Below are positions 1-8,140 of a DNA stretch of 64,000 nucleotides, piece after piece. This DNA comes from Pseudoalteromonas denitrificans DSM 6059. Its GTDB lineage: Bacteria > Pseudomonadota > Gammaproteobacteria > Enterobacterales > Alteromonadaceae. Made by a program: the position numbers and the translations under genes. Under the pieces are notes generated by a model, which was given only the letters and a program-made list of their open reading frames with translations, was not told where the DNA came from and ran no database searches. The stretch's first letter is position 1. Every line of letters starts with the position of its first letter. The stretch is from assembly GCF_900112265.1 (NCBI RefSeq), contig NZ_FOLO01000008.1:1-64000 (forward strand), given 5' to 3'.

Positions 1-1
1 G

Positions 2-1528
2 CAAGGTACAACTTCAGATGCAGGTAAAACGACTTTGGTCTGTGGTCTAGGTCGTGTGTTTAAGCGTAAAGGGATTAAAGTCGCACCATTTAAACCTCAG
101 AACATGGCCCTCAATAGTGCTGTTACTATTGATGGGGGAGAAATTGGTCGGGCGCAGGCTTTACAGGCGCAGGCCTGTGATTTAGCGCCAATATGTGATT
201 TTAACCCGGTATTGTTAAAACCCAGCTCTGATATTGGCTGCCAAGTGATCATTAACGGTAAAGTCGCAGCGCAATTAGATGCACAAAATTATCATGATTA
301 CAAACCAACAGCGATGAAAGCGGTACTAAAAGCACATCAACGTTTATCTAATGATTTTGAAAGTATATTAGTTGAAGGGGCAGGGAGTCCCGCCGAAATC
401 AATTTGCGTGATCGTGATATTGCCAATATGGGGTTTGCTGAAGAAGTTGATTGCCCTGTCATTTTAATTGCAGATATAGATAAAGGCGGGGTATTTGCAC
501 ATTTAACGGGTACTTTAGCCTGTTTAAGTGAGTCTGAACAAAATCGGGTAATAGGTTTTGTGATCAATCGTTTTAGAGGCGATCCTGCTTTATTAACTTC
601 AGGTTTAGATTGGTTAGAGAAAAAAACAGCTAAACCTGTACTTGCTGTATTGCCTTATTTACAAGGTTTGCATTTAGACAGCGAAGACTCAGTAGCGCTT
701 GAACAAGTAATAGAAAAGCCAAAGCTTAACGTTGTAATTCCGGTTTATCCAAGAGCCAGTAATCATAACGATTTCGACTCTTTGCGCGCACACCCTGATG
801 TAAATGTGCAGTTAGTTGGACCGCAGCTCATTGGTGCACAAGCAACAAACAGTGAATTACAATCAGATAAACCAAAAGCTGACTTGTTGATTTTACCAGG
901 TTCTAAAAATACTCAAGCAGATTTAGCTTGGTTTAAAGAGCAAGGTTGGGAAGACTACTTAAAACGCCACTTAAGATATGGCGGTAAAGTCTTGGCTATT
1001 TGTGGTGGTTTGCAAATGTTAGGGCAAGAAATTAAAGACCCCGATGGCATAGAAAGTCCGCAATGTAAAACCAAAAAAGGCTTAGGTTTATTACCTTTAA
1101 TAACAACATTAAAAGCCAATAAGGAACTGAGCTTAAAAAATGGGATTTTAGACTTACCAGATCAAAATAAAGTAGATATTCAAGGATATGAAATTCATGC
1201 AGGTGATACTTTATTAGATAACTCAGTAAACACGGCTGATGTTAAACAAGTAGTATTTGATAACGATAAACTAAAAGCATCATTTGGCTCAGGTGTTATA
1301 TCAGATGACAATCAAATATTTGCCAGTTATTGGCATGGTTTAATGGATACGCCAGCAGCATTAAGTGCTATTTTAAATTGGGCTACTGATGCAACTAATG
1401 GTTCTGAATTTAAACAGGTTGATTACCAAGCATTACGTGAACAAAGCATTAATCATTTAGCGGATAGTATTGAACAAGAATTTGATTGGGATAAATTAGC
1501 GACTGCACTTAATAAGTTTAATGTTTAG
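2..1528 (+). CDS. cobQ: Cobyric acid synthase, 5' end cut off by the window
   Basis: Glutamine-dependent amidation of cobyrinate side chains in cobalamin (B12) synthesis, cytoplasmic. The frame is open from base 2 and begins with the P-loop-like GTTSDAGKTT of the N-terminal ATP-binding domain, so only a few N-terminal codons are missing. A TTG at 35 lies inside this motif and is not a start. The C-terminal half is a class I glutamine amidotransferase domain: nucleophile Cys in LAICGGLQMLG (codon near base 1001) and the later His in YWHGLMD. The length matches the usual ~500 residues. No other cobalamin genes are visible, and any upstream riboswitch would be outside the window. Identification is firm. 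Confidence 0.96.
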   Translation, partial: QGTTSDAGKTTLVCGLGRVFKRKGIKVAPFKPQNMALNSAVTIDGGEIGRAQALQAQACDLAPICDFNPVLLKPSSDIGCQVIINGKVAAQLDAQNYHDYKPTAMKAVLKAHQRLSNDFESILVEGAGSPAEINLRDRDIANMGFAEEVDCPVILIADIDKGGVFAHLTGTLACLSESEQNRVIGFVINRFRGDPALLTSGLDWLEKKTAKPVLAVLPYLQGLHLDSEDSVALEQVIEKPKLNVVIPVYPRASNHNDFDSLRAHPDVNVQLVGPQLIGAQATNSELQSDKPKADLLILPGSKNTQADLAWFKEQGWEDYLKRHLRYGGKVLAICGGLQMLGQEIKDPDGIESPQCKTKKGLGLLPLITTLKANKELSLKNGILDLPDQNKVDIQGYEIHAGDTLLDNSVNTADVKQVVFDNDKLKASFGSGVISDDNQIFASYWHGLMDTPAALSAILNWATDATNGSEFKQVDYQALREQSINHLADSIEQEFDWDKLATALNKFNV

Positions 1529-1607
1529 ACGAAAAGTGCAATTTTGTACAAACTTTTTAAAGTGTAATACAGTAAGCTATTAAGACCTCAATGTTTTGGT
1601 TAATAAA

Positions 1608-2435
1608 ATGATGAAACCAAAAGAGCAAGCAAAATTTCAACTGCACCAAGAGTTAGGTGGGCTTGAAATGGTGGAAGCTGATTTTTGTGATCATAACTTT
1701 TCAAAGCATAGCCATGAAACTTATACTATTAACGTGATAGAGAAGGGCGCACAACGCTTTTTAAGTTCGGGCAGTCACTTTATGGCGCCTGAGCATAGTA
1801 TTATTTTTGTAAATGCCGATGAAGTGCACACGGGGCAATCTGGCACAGATAATGGTTGGTCGTATCGCGGTATTGCGCCATTTGAATCACACTTTACTAA
1901 ATTAGCATCTGAAATTGGATTAGCACAAGGCTTTGCGCCTTATTTTCCTAATGCAGTCGTACAAGACCCACAAATGGCTACTGAGTTACGTCAGTTATTT
2001 AATACCCTTGCAAACTCTGATAATACGCTTTTACGTGAAACCATGTTGTATGGCGTATTAACCCGTTTAATGCTTAAACATGGTAAAAGCCGAAGTGAGA
2101 TAAAACAACAGCAAACATCCAACCAAAAGCTGGAATGGGTAAAACAATATATTAATGATCATTTAGAACAAAACATTACATTAGAAACCTTAGCTAAAAT
2201 AAGTAATTTCACGCCATTTTATTTAGTAAGACAGTTTCAAAAAATGTATGGTTTACCGCCTCATGCATATCAAATTCAGCAAAGACTTCGTAAAAGTAAA
2301 TCGTTATTAAGGCAAGGCAATAAGGTTGTAGATGTTGCAACTGATATTGGCTTTTATGATCAAAGCCATTTTCATCGCCACTTTAAAAAAGCTAATGGTG
2401 TAACACCAAGTCGTTATGCACGACAAATGAGTTAA
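1608..2435 (+). CDS. AraC-family regulator with cupin-type N-terminal domain
   Basis: DNA-binding transcription factor of about 276 residues. The N-terminal half has the His-rich cupin-like sensor typical of AraC_binding domains (HSHETYTINVIEKG). The C-terminal ~100 residues form a double helix-turn-helix (LETLAKISNFTPFYLVRQFQ, then VATDIGFYDQSHFHRHFKK). A TTG at 1596 is in frame, but the tandem ATGs at 1608 and 1611 are likelier; no strong ribosome-binding site is seen. The ligand and target are unknown; relatives often control small exporters. The last ~60 bases recur twice downstream (see the repeat entry), so the 3' end has been a duplication hotspot. Confidence 0.85.
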   Translation: MMKPKEQAKFQLHQELGGLEMVEADFCDHNFSKHSHETYTINVIEKGAQRFLSSGSHFMAPEHSIIFVNADEVHTGQSGTDNGWSYRGIAPFESHFTKLASEIGLAQGFAPYFPNAVVQDPQMATELRQLFNTLANSDNTLLRETMLYGVLTRLMLKHGKSRSEIKQQQTSNQKLEWVKQYINDHLEQNITLETLAKISNFTPFYLVRQFQKMYGLPPHAYQIQQRLRKSKSLLRQGNKVVDVATDIGFYDQSHFHRHFKKANGVTPSRYARQMS

Positions 2436-2803
2436 ATTGTCTTGTATACAGGGATTTATCCGCGCGCTTTTCAATCAAAGCCCCCAGAAATTATTAAATT
2501 TATTTGTAGGCTCGGCTTTAGCCGTGCGAATGGAGTGAGGGTGCTAACCGTAGGCGGGATTTTACATCGTACGCTTTTAAAAAGCTAACGGTGACACTAA
2601 GTGGGTAAATTGTCTTGTAGACGGGGATTTATCCGCGCGCTTTTTAACCAACGCCCCCAGGGATTATTAAATTTATTTGTAGGCTCGGCTTTAGCCGTGC
2701 GAATGGAATGAGGGTGCTAACCGTAGGCGGGATTTTACATCGTCACTTTAAAAAGCCAATGGTGTGACACCAAGTCGTTATGCAAGGCAAGTGGGTTAAA
2801 TTG
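2373..2803 (+). repeat. Tandem repeat built from the araC 3' end plus an intergenic element
   Basis: Two and a half imperfect units begin at 2373 (inside the araC gene), 2565 and 2738, giving unit lengths of about 192 and 173 bases. Each starts with the sequence coding the regulator's last ~20 residues (catcg.cacttt.aaaa.gc.aa.ggtg). Units 1 and 2 continue with a shared block holding ccgcgcgctttt, a small hairpin around cggctttagccg and ccgtaggcgggatttta. The second gene-end copy is decayed; the third is closer to the intact gene (accaagtcgttatgc is retained) and ends in gtgggttaa. This is direct sequence observation; the mechanism is inferred to be tandem duplication. Confidence 0.85.
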
Positions 2804-2826
2804 TTTAGAACGTGGATACTTTATTT

Positions 2827-2874
2827 AATACAAGCGCGATGGAAGTCCCACCTACGGAGATATGATTAAACTTG
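2827..2874 (+). repeat. Dispersed intergenic repeat, copy A
   Basis: About 48 bases starting aatacaagcgcga, continuing through cccacctacgg and ending gattaaacttg. A clearly related copy lies at 6803-6851. The ccgcctacgg-like core also appears, inverted, as ccgtaggcgg in the tandem repeat at 2550 and 2720. This is probably a small REP- or MITE-like intergenic family of this genome (inference). Confidence 0.6.
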
Positions 2875-2984
2875 GTGTTAGGGTTGCTGTGTTTGTGTAG
2901 ATTATGGCGTTAGTATTGGCGAGTCATGAATTAAGAGCTAATACCTTTATATACTAAAAGTAAGTTGCACGCGTTTTGGGGTGC

Positions 2985-3014
2985 TAATTATGCGTATATA
3001 TAGCCGCATAATTA
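2985..3014. repeat. Inverted repeat (10-bp arms)
   Basis: Perfect arms taattatgcg and cgcataatta are separated by ten AT-rich bases. It lies about 70 bases beyond the stop codon of the leftward DsbB-like gene. There is no T-run on either side, so it is not a canonical terminator. It could be a weak termination hairpin or a protein-binding dyad. Confidence 0.5.
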
Positions 3015-3084
3015 ACGCCATTTATATTTTATAGACTTTAAAATATGTTCACATTAGTAGTCATAATATTTTAAATCTAGACAC

Positions 3085-3486
3085 TCATACTTTTTTATTT
3101 TGTAATTTAAGTATAAGGCATGTCATACCTATGATCCCTGTAAGCGCAAACCCGGATAATAAAAATGGATCGATAAAAATATTATCATTAAATTGAAACT
3201 CCCCTGATGAGATTTTTTTCCAACCCATAAAGTGTTGATTTGAAGCGATAACAGCACCAAAAAAACCAAGAACAATAGCTGCATACTTTACAAGCCAATG
3301 ATAAGAAAAGGGTAATAGTAATATGAAACCTAATATGCCAATTACGGTCCGCTGAACTCGGCAATATGGGCAGATATAAACGCTGCCAATTATTTCCATA
3401 GTCCATGCAAGAGCACAAATTACAATTGCAAATAATCCAATCCATTGGCGTTTTTCTATAAATGTTTCTAATTCAAAGGCTTTCAT
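3085..3486 (-). CDS. DsbB-like four-helix membrane protein with a single CxxC
   Basis: A 133-residue inner-membrane protein with four predicted helices. The periplasmic loop after helix 1 carries CPYCRVQR (Cys39, Cys42), the position and context of the quinone-linked CxxC of DsbB. The second periplasmic loop (near ASNQHFMGWKKI) lacks the Cys pair that canonical DsbB uses to reoxidise DsbA, so it is a shortened DsbB/VKOR-like variant. An in-frame TTG eight codons upstream is possible, but the ATG at 3486 gives a more natural N-terminus. No DsbA partner is adjacent; a TlpA-like thioredoxin lies at 9.3 kb. Family placement is fairly sure; partner and role are unknown. Confidence 0.7.
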   Translation of the reverse strand: MKAFELETFIEKRQWIGLFAIVICALAWTMEIIGSVYICPYCRVQRTVIGILGFILLLPFSYHWLVKYAAIVLGFFGAVIASNQHFMGWKKISSGEFQFNDNIFIDPFLLSGFALTGIIGMTCLILKLQNKKV

Positions 3487-3667
3487 AAGTTTTAGTTTTT
3501 TCAATTTCAAGTAATGTTATAGTATATCAATAGTAAGTAGATGCATAACTAATTCTTTTTAGTTATATGTGATTTTATTTATCTAATGGTACTAAATATT
3601 CTTATTATTGATTATGATTTAAGCGATTCTATTTATTGGTATGAGTACTGTTATTTTAAGGAACCCT

Positions 3668-4801
3668 ATGTATTTTCTCGGATTAAATAGTAAATATATG
3701 GTCATAAAACTGATTGTTTTATTATCTCCGCTTTCTTTTATGTCACAAGCTGAGCCTCTAGAGCTTAAAAATCAATTTAAAACAGAGTTATACATAGCTG
3801 ACAAAAATGTACCTTGGGGAATGGCTTGGTTACCTAATGGTGACATGTTAATTACCATTCGAAGTGGGCAATTGAAAATAGTTAAAAAAGGTGAGCATCA
3901 GTCTAAAAACATTTCAGGTTTGCCAAATATAGCTACGGGCGGACAAGGAGGCTTATTAGATATTGTTATACATCCTGAGTATGCGAACAATGGGTGGATT
4001 TATTTTTCTTATTCAATAACTGACAGTAACAGAAATAAAAGTACAGCTGTTATGAGAGCAAAATTAAGGGGAATGCAGTTAATAGATCAAGAAGAACTCT
4101 ATGTGGCAGATGCTTATAATGCTGGTGGTAGGCACTTTGGAAGTAGGTTAGCTTTTGATAACCAAGGATATTTGTATTTTTCAATTGGCGATAGAGGTCA
4201 AAGAGATCTCAATCCTCAAGATATTAATCGTGATGCTGGTAAGGTTTATAGGTTACATGATGATGGCAAAATTCCGAGCGATAACCCTTTTGTAAAAAAT
4301 GAGTCTGCTAAAAAAGCAATTTTCTCTTATGGTCATCGTAACCCCCAAGGAATGGCAAAACACCCAATAACAGGTGAAATCTGGATTCATGAACATGGGC
4401 CTCGCGGAGGAGATGAGGTCAACTTAATTGGTAAAGGCAAAAATTATGGTTGGCCATTAGTAAGTTATGGCGTTAATTATTCAGGAACCCGATTTACAGA
4501 TTTAACAGAGAAAAAAGGAATGGTACAGCCAGTCTGGCATTGGACTCCCTCTATTGCACCTTCAGGAATGGCATTTGTAACAAGTGATAAGTATCCAAGT
4601 TTAAAAGGAAACATGCTAGTCGGTTCATTAAAGTTTGGGCAAGTAATTATGCTTAAACTTGATGGTGATCAAGTGACTAACCAAGAGATAGTTAAAGAAC
4701 AGCTAGTAAGAGTACGGAATATAAAGCAAGGACCTGATGGTATTATTTATATCGCAATTGATGGGCAAGGTATATTTAAGTTACTAGTTAAAGATAAATA
4801 G
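3668..4801 (+). CDS. PQQ-type soluble aldose sugar dehydrogenase, secreted
   Basis: A periplasmic six-bladed propeller enzyme of the YliI/soluble glucose dehydrogenase family, oxidising aldoses to lactones with PQQ. The ATG at 3668 follows AAGGAACCCT and gives a signal peptide with a hydrophobic core (LIVLLSPLSFM) and likely cleavage after SQA. An ATG in the same frame at 3641 lacks these features. Family motifs in order: VPWGMAWLPNGDML, GGQGGLLDI, GGRHFGSRLAF, GDRGQRDLNPQD, SYGHRNPQGMA, HEHGPRGGDEVN and GKNYGWP. The ~377-residue length is normal. It appears monocistronic. Whether the host makes PQQ is not visible here. Substrate is not determined. Confidence 0.88.
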   Translation: MYFLGLNSKYMVIKLIVLLSPLSFMSQAEPLELKNQFKTELYIADKNVPWGMAWLPNGDMLITIRSGQLKIVKKGEHQSKNISGLPNIATGGQGGLLDIVIHPEYANNGWIYFSYSITDSNRNKSTAVMRAKLRGMQLIDQEELYVADAYNAGGRHFGSRLAFDNQGYLYFSIGDRGQRDLNPQDINRDAGKVYRLHDDGKIPSDNPFVKNESAKKAIFSYGHRNPQGMAKHPITGEIWIHEHGPRGGDEVNLIGKGKNYGWPLVSYGVNYSGTRFTDLTEKKGMVQPVWHWTPSIAPSGMAFVTSDKYPSLKGNMLVGSLKFGQVIMLKLDGDQVTNQEIVKEQLVRVRNIKQGPDGIIYIAIDGQGIFKLLVKDK

Positions 4802-4807
4802 ATACAT

Positions 4808-4993
4808 TTAAGTGAATAACTTCATAGAACCTGAAAAAACTCTTGAGCTATTTATATGTTGTAGAAGTCTTTGATTTGCTTGTGTTCTCTTACGTTGCGC
4901 TTTAATTAGCAAAGAGCACACATTACAACTCATTGATGAACTTTGACTTACTTTTTTAGAGCAACCTTTTTGATTACAAGTTTGTGTTCCCAT
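4808..4993 (-). CDS. Small Cys-containing hypothetical protein
   Basis: A 61-residue frame with four cysteines arranged C-x4-C-x11-C-x2-C (Cys6, 11, 23, 26), which could bind a metal ion in a small zinc-ribbon-like fold. The rest is basic and polar. An AAGGG lies about 13 bases before the ATG, a little far. It is convergent with the sugar dehydrogenase, with only six bases between the stops. No family was recognised. The Cys spacing and clean fit favour a real gene, but it may be chance. Confidence 0.35.
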   Translation of the reverse strand: MGTQTCNQKGCSKKVSQSSSMSCNVCSLLIKAQRKRTQANQRLLQHINSSRVFSGSMKLFT

Positions 4994-5126
4994 TGATTTA
5001 AATAACCCTTTAACAATATTTCTATAAAGTGATTGTTAACGATATTCTTTTGAGTGAGTTATTTAAATTAGCAAAGGTATAATTACCTGTTAAGCGGTTA
5101 ATATCAGTTATAAAGCTATTTGATGT

Positions 5127-5831
5127 TTATTTAAAAATACCTTGTTGGTACGCAGTCGTTACTTTGTATATGATTTCTTTATCGCTTAAATTTAGTTTAT
5201 TCAGTTTGCTAAAACCAAAGAAAGTTATTTTATTTCTGAATTCTTCAAGTGCCATAGGTGCTACTTTTAAACCTGCATTTTTAATTTCTTCTTTTAGTGT
5301 CTCCAGCATTACAGGGCTTATCATAATTAAGTCAATACGGTCTTTGAGTAACAGAGAAAAGCCTATTTGTGCGTTTTGTACTGAGATTTTATCTAGTGAG
5401 TCATCTTTATCGAAACGCGGAAAATATACTGAGCCCCGAGAAACACCAATAATTTTACCTTTAAAGTCACTATATGTATTAATTTTTAGCCCTTTTTTTG
5501 AAATAACTTTAAGTGAATCTGATATTTTAAAAGGTGCATAAAATGCAAATTTATTTCTTTTTTCGGTCTTACCCAGGCCTGCGATGATATCCACTTCACC
5601 TTTTTTTAACATCGCAACACATCTTGCAAAATTGAGTGATTGTTCAAATTTTAAATGTCTTTCTAATACATTGCTAAGCTTCTCTAATGCTGAAATATGA
5701 ATGCCATGTGGTTTATCACTTAGGTATTGATAAGGAGGGTGATCATCAATACAGGCAACTAAGTTTTTATCATGAGCTTGTGAATATGAAGCCCATAATA
5801 AACTTAAAAAGAGCAAGATAGATTTTTGCAT
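5127..5831 (-). CDS. Periplasmic solute-binding protein, family 3 (amino-acid type)
   Basis: A 234-residue secreted protein: signal peptide (LLFLSLLWASYSQA, cleavage before HDKN), then a bacterial family 3 solute-binding fold with the typical opening CIDDHPPYQYLSDKPHGIHI and the region AMLKKGEVDIIAGLGKTEKR. It resembles orphan amino-acid-binding proteins common in Alteromonadales. No ABC permease or ATPase is adjacent, so it may act as a stand-alone sensor or binding protein rather than a transporter subunit. It appears monocistronic. The ligand cannot be predicted. Confidence 0.8.
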   Translation of the reverse strand: MQKSILLFLSLLWASYSQAHDKNLVACIDDHPPYQYLSDKPHGIHISALEKLSNVLERHLKFEQSLNFARCVAMLKKGEVDIIAGLGKTEKRNKFAFYAPFKISDSLKVISKKGLKINTYSDFKGKIIGVSRGSVYFPRFDKDDSLDKISVQNAQIGFSLLLKDRIDLIMISPVMLETLKEEIKNAGLKVAPMALEEFRNKITFFGFSKLNKLNLSDKEIIYKVTTAYQQGIFK

Positions 5832-6433
5832 TATTAAGTTACCTAAATTGTGTATTGATGAGTAATAAGCTTACACTAAATAGTAACTTTTGTTTTATAG
5901 CTTATGATTACCACCTTAGATTTACCTGCATATTTGCATATATATTTAAAAACAAAAATTTTTTAATAGCCTCAATAAAGCGCTTTAAACTTAGGGTTTT
6001 TAGCTGTTTTAGAAAATAAATTAATACTGGCATTTAAATGCCAGTATTAATTTATCAACTAGCTTGAAGTTTTTTGAGTTATTGAAATATAAAGTGAATG
6101 ATAGGTGTCTTTGTATTGCTTTTTAATTGCTATTCATCTATTTGTTGAAAAACTGATATATGATTAATAGCCTTTTTTATATTAATTAAAGCTATTTCAC
6201 GATGTTTAGAGTTACGAATAAACTATTTTTAAATATGGATGTTTTGTAGGCGGGAAGCTACTTGCAAGGTGTAAGCTGTAGAGTAATGCAGGAGTAATTA
6301 CCGATAATCCGAGCTGTTTTTAAAGTAGTGTAATAAGTTTTAATTTTTCTAGATGCTCATGGTTAAACTCAATGACATAACTATAAAGTTAATGAATTGA
6401 TAGCATCGGTTAGCGATTTAAATTGAATCTTAG
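5832..6433. other. Gene-free stretch containing a long palindrome
   Basis: This 600-base AT-rich region between two leftward genes has no supported reading frame. Its notable content is a 40-base perfect palindrome at 6016-6055 and, near 6247, the words gtaggcggg and gctacttgcaaggtgtaagctg, which recall the dispersed repeat family seen at 2.5-2.9 and 6.8 kb. Confidence 0.6.
6016..6055. repeat. 40-base perfect palindrome
   Basis: Twenty bases on each side of the centre (catttaaatg, 6031-6040) are exactly complementary, with no spacer. The outer arms are ttaatactgg and ccagtattaa, extended by ataaa and tttat. With no loop, it could form a cruciform or a very stable RNA hairpin of the leftward transcript from the gene at 6434-6697. 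There is no T-run, so it is not a standard terminator. Confidence 0.8.
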
Positions 6434-6697
6434 CTAAGCACACTTCTGTTTTGAAAACTCATGGGCTTGTATTAATTCAGTCAGTGTTTGTGTCGATACT
6501 GGAGTACCAATTTTAACAAAGCTAAATTCATCCTTATTATCTTGTTGTACTTTAAAGGCTTGACCTGTTGAGTCGATTAAATAGTCTTCTTCATGGCATA
6601 TTAATGATTCAAACTCGCTTGATAAATCATCTTTAGAACTTAAATAAATTAGCTCATCATCACCATATAATTTAAATATACAAGGGTAGTTAATCAT
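6434..6697 (-). CDS. DUF4144-like small protein
   Basis: An 87-residue cytoplasmic acidic protein opening INYPCIFKLYGDDELIYLSS. This resembles the DUF4144 family, which is found mainly in Shewanella and Pseudoalteromonas. No signal peptide or membrane segment is present, and the function is unknown. It is isolated, with the TIR-like gene about 270 bases upstream on the same strand. Family recall is moderate; that it is a gene is likely from its length and composition. Confidence 0.65.
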   Translation of the reverse strand: MINYPCIFKLYGDDELIYLSSKDDLSSEFESLICHEEDYLIDSTGQAFKVQQDNKDEFSFVKIGTPVSTQTLTELIQAHEFSKQKCA

Positions 6698-6802
6698 AAA
6701 CTTTAGCTGCTAATATATCGATCATAATACTTTTTTATAATGCGCACACTTTACTCATATTGAGTTATTTTAACAATTAAATGTGCTTTATAAGCAACAT
6801 AT

Positions 6803-6851
6803 AATACAAGCGCGACTGAATTCCCGCCTACGGGAGTGATGATTAAGCTGT
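6803..6851 (+). repeat. Dispersed intergenic repeat, copy B
   Basis: Starts aatacaagcgcgactga, continues with cccgcctacgg and ends gattaagctg. It matches copy A at 2827-2874 over its whole length with scattered differences. It lies between the DUF4144-like gene and the TIR-like gene. Confidence 0.6.
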
Positions 6852-6965
6852 CTGTTTGTAGGAGAAATTTTAGTAGAGTTATTAGTTTTAAAAATGAGAA
6901 CATTCATCATAAACTTTGTTAATAAACAGTTAGGGGCAAACGAAAAACTCGACCCCAATTACTTT

Positions 6966-7763
6966 TTAAATATTATACCCACAAGCATTAAGCTCTTTAT
7001 TTACTTCTATTTTCCAAGCACCTGCTAGGTCTAATGCAACATAAACTACGCCACTAATATCGTTTGGAGTTTCGATTTCACCTTTCACTAAAGCGCAAAC
7101 ATTTTGACGACCTAACTTAGCCATTAGATAACCATGCTCAAAAACAACATTTTGCCTAGCTCTATTATTTGGATGAATTTTAGTTTCTTGAATACCACGC
7201 CCATGATCACATGCTGTGTAAAGCACTAAGGCAAAATCAACTTCATTTGAATAATGCTCAATTTTTTCAATAATAGTCATACCACTGCTTGCTTGTTCAT
7301 GAAGAATAATAACTTCAATACCCAGGCTTTCAATGTAACGAGACAACTCTTGTTTTGATTCATTGTCACGACCATGAACAATGAATATCTTTTTCTTTGG
7401 TTTAGTCTTTGAGGGGGGATTAAAGGTATTTTGAGGGACAGGAAACTCCTCTACTTTTTCCATTTCAACAGTATAACCAAATTCTAAAAGGTTTAGAGCA
7501 GGGGAGAATTCTTCAGCTAGAAATTTACGTCTATCTGCGTAAGTACCAAATTTAGGTTGTATAAATCCCCAAAATGATCCTAAGTTTCTATGAACTTTCA
7601 ACCATGAAGGAAGTAAACCTTGGAATGATGTATTGCTTAATAGCTCATGACGAAGTTTTTCAAACTCAAGATCTGAAGCTTCTTTTCCCGTAGCGTGAGC
7701 GGTCAATAAATTAGCTAAATAGCTTACCTTTTCAAAATCCGTTTGTAAAAATTCAATACTCAT
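6966..7763 (-). CDS. TIR-like nucleotide-binding protein, possible defence effector
   Basis: A 265-residue soluble protein. Residues 1-97 form a predicted helical domain with the pattern LPSWLKVHRNLGSFWGFIQP and TYADRRKFLAEEF. A linker of ~25 residues rich in Pro and Lys leads to a C-terminal TIR-like domain (125-265). It opens IFIVHGRDNESK, carries Glu166 in SGMTIIEKIEHY at a place compatible with the TIR NADase glutamate, and ends with NVVFEHGYLMAKLGR. Such domains (predicted nucleotide-binding, TIR-like) occur in bacterial anti-phage proteins, where NAD+ depletion is a known outcome. No partner gene is adjacent, so this would be a single-gene system. GAGAG precedes the ATG. The defence role is inference. 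Confidence 0.75.
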   Translation of the reverse strand: MSIEFLQTDFEKVSYLANLLTAHATGKEASDLEFEKLRHELLSNTSFQGLLPSWLKVHRNLGSFWGFIQPKFGTYADRRKFLAEEFSPALNLLEFGYTVEMEKVEEFPVPQNTFNPPSKTKPKKKIFIVHGRDNESKQELSRYIESLGIEVIILHEQASSGMTIIEKIEHYSNEVDFALVLYTACDHGRGIQETKIHPNNRARQNVVFEHGYLMAKLGRQNVCALVKGEIETPNDISGVVYVALDLAGAWKIEVNKELNACGYNI

Positions 7764-8140
7764 AGTTCTCTCAGGTTACGCAAGAATTGATAGTGCGCTT
7801 AACAGGCGGATTTAATCAATGTTTAAACACGGACTTTCCCGTAAACATGGTTTTTATATATACAAAGTGCCTTTTTCGAAAATATTATCAAGGGTTTAGC
7901 TGGTTTTTGTGTGTTTGTGTTTTCGTGGGAGATGGATATTTCCTGTTGATAAAATGCAAATTTATAACTCATACTTTTAGATCCATTCTACATCTAAAAA
8001 TAAAATTAAAATGCGAAGAATTATTATCAAAAACAATACTCTAGATAACTTAGATGTGAGCAGTGCAATATCTTACAAGTTTTCATTGTTATTTAATGCC
8101 AAGCTGTATTTAAGCAATTAACACCAATAGTAGGGATGTA
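7764..8140. other. Gene-free divergent region
   Basis: This 377-base AT-rich gap separates the leftward TIR-like gene from the rightward azlC. The open frame at 7787-8044 has no ribosome-binding site or family resemblance and is taken as chance. Promoters for both flanking genes should lie here, but none stands out. Confidence 0.5.

Larger units (their letters stand above)
2436..3084. other. Gene-free stretch with repeats
   Basis: This 650-base gap between the AraC gene and the DsbB-like gene holds the tandem repeat above, a dispersed 48-base repeat at 2827-2874 and an inverted repeat at 2985-3014. No open frame with a start and ribosome-binding site was recognised. It contains only copies of the regulator's last codons. 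Confidence 0.7.

Noticed and set aside
1529..1607. Terminator between cobQ and the AraC gene
   Set aside because: The short aaagt/acttt pairing is too weak and there is no proper T-run after a stable stem.
7787..8044. An 85-codon open frame between the TIR-like gene and azlC
   Set aside because: No ribosome-binding site, Cys- and Phe-rich composition without a family, and it sits in an AT-rich divergent promoter gap.
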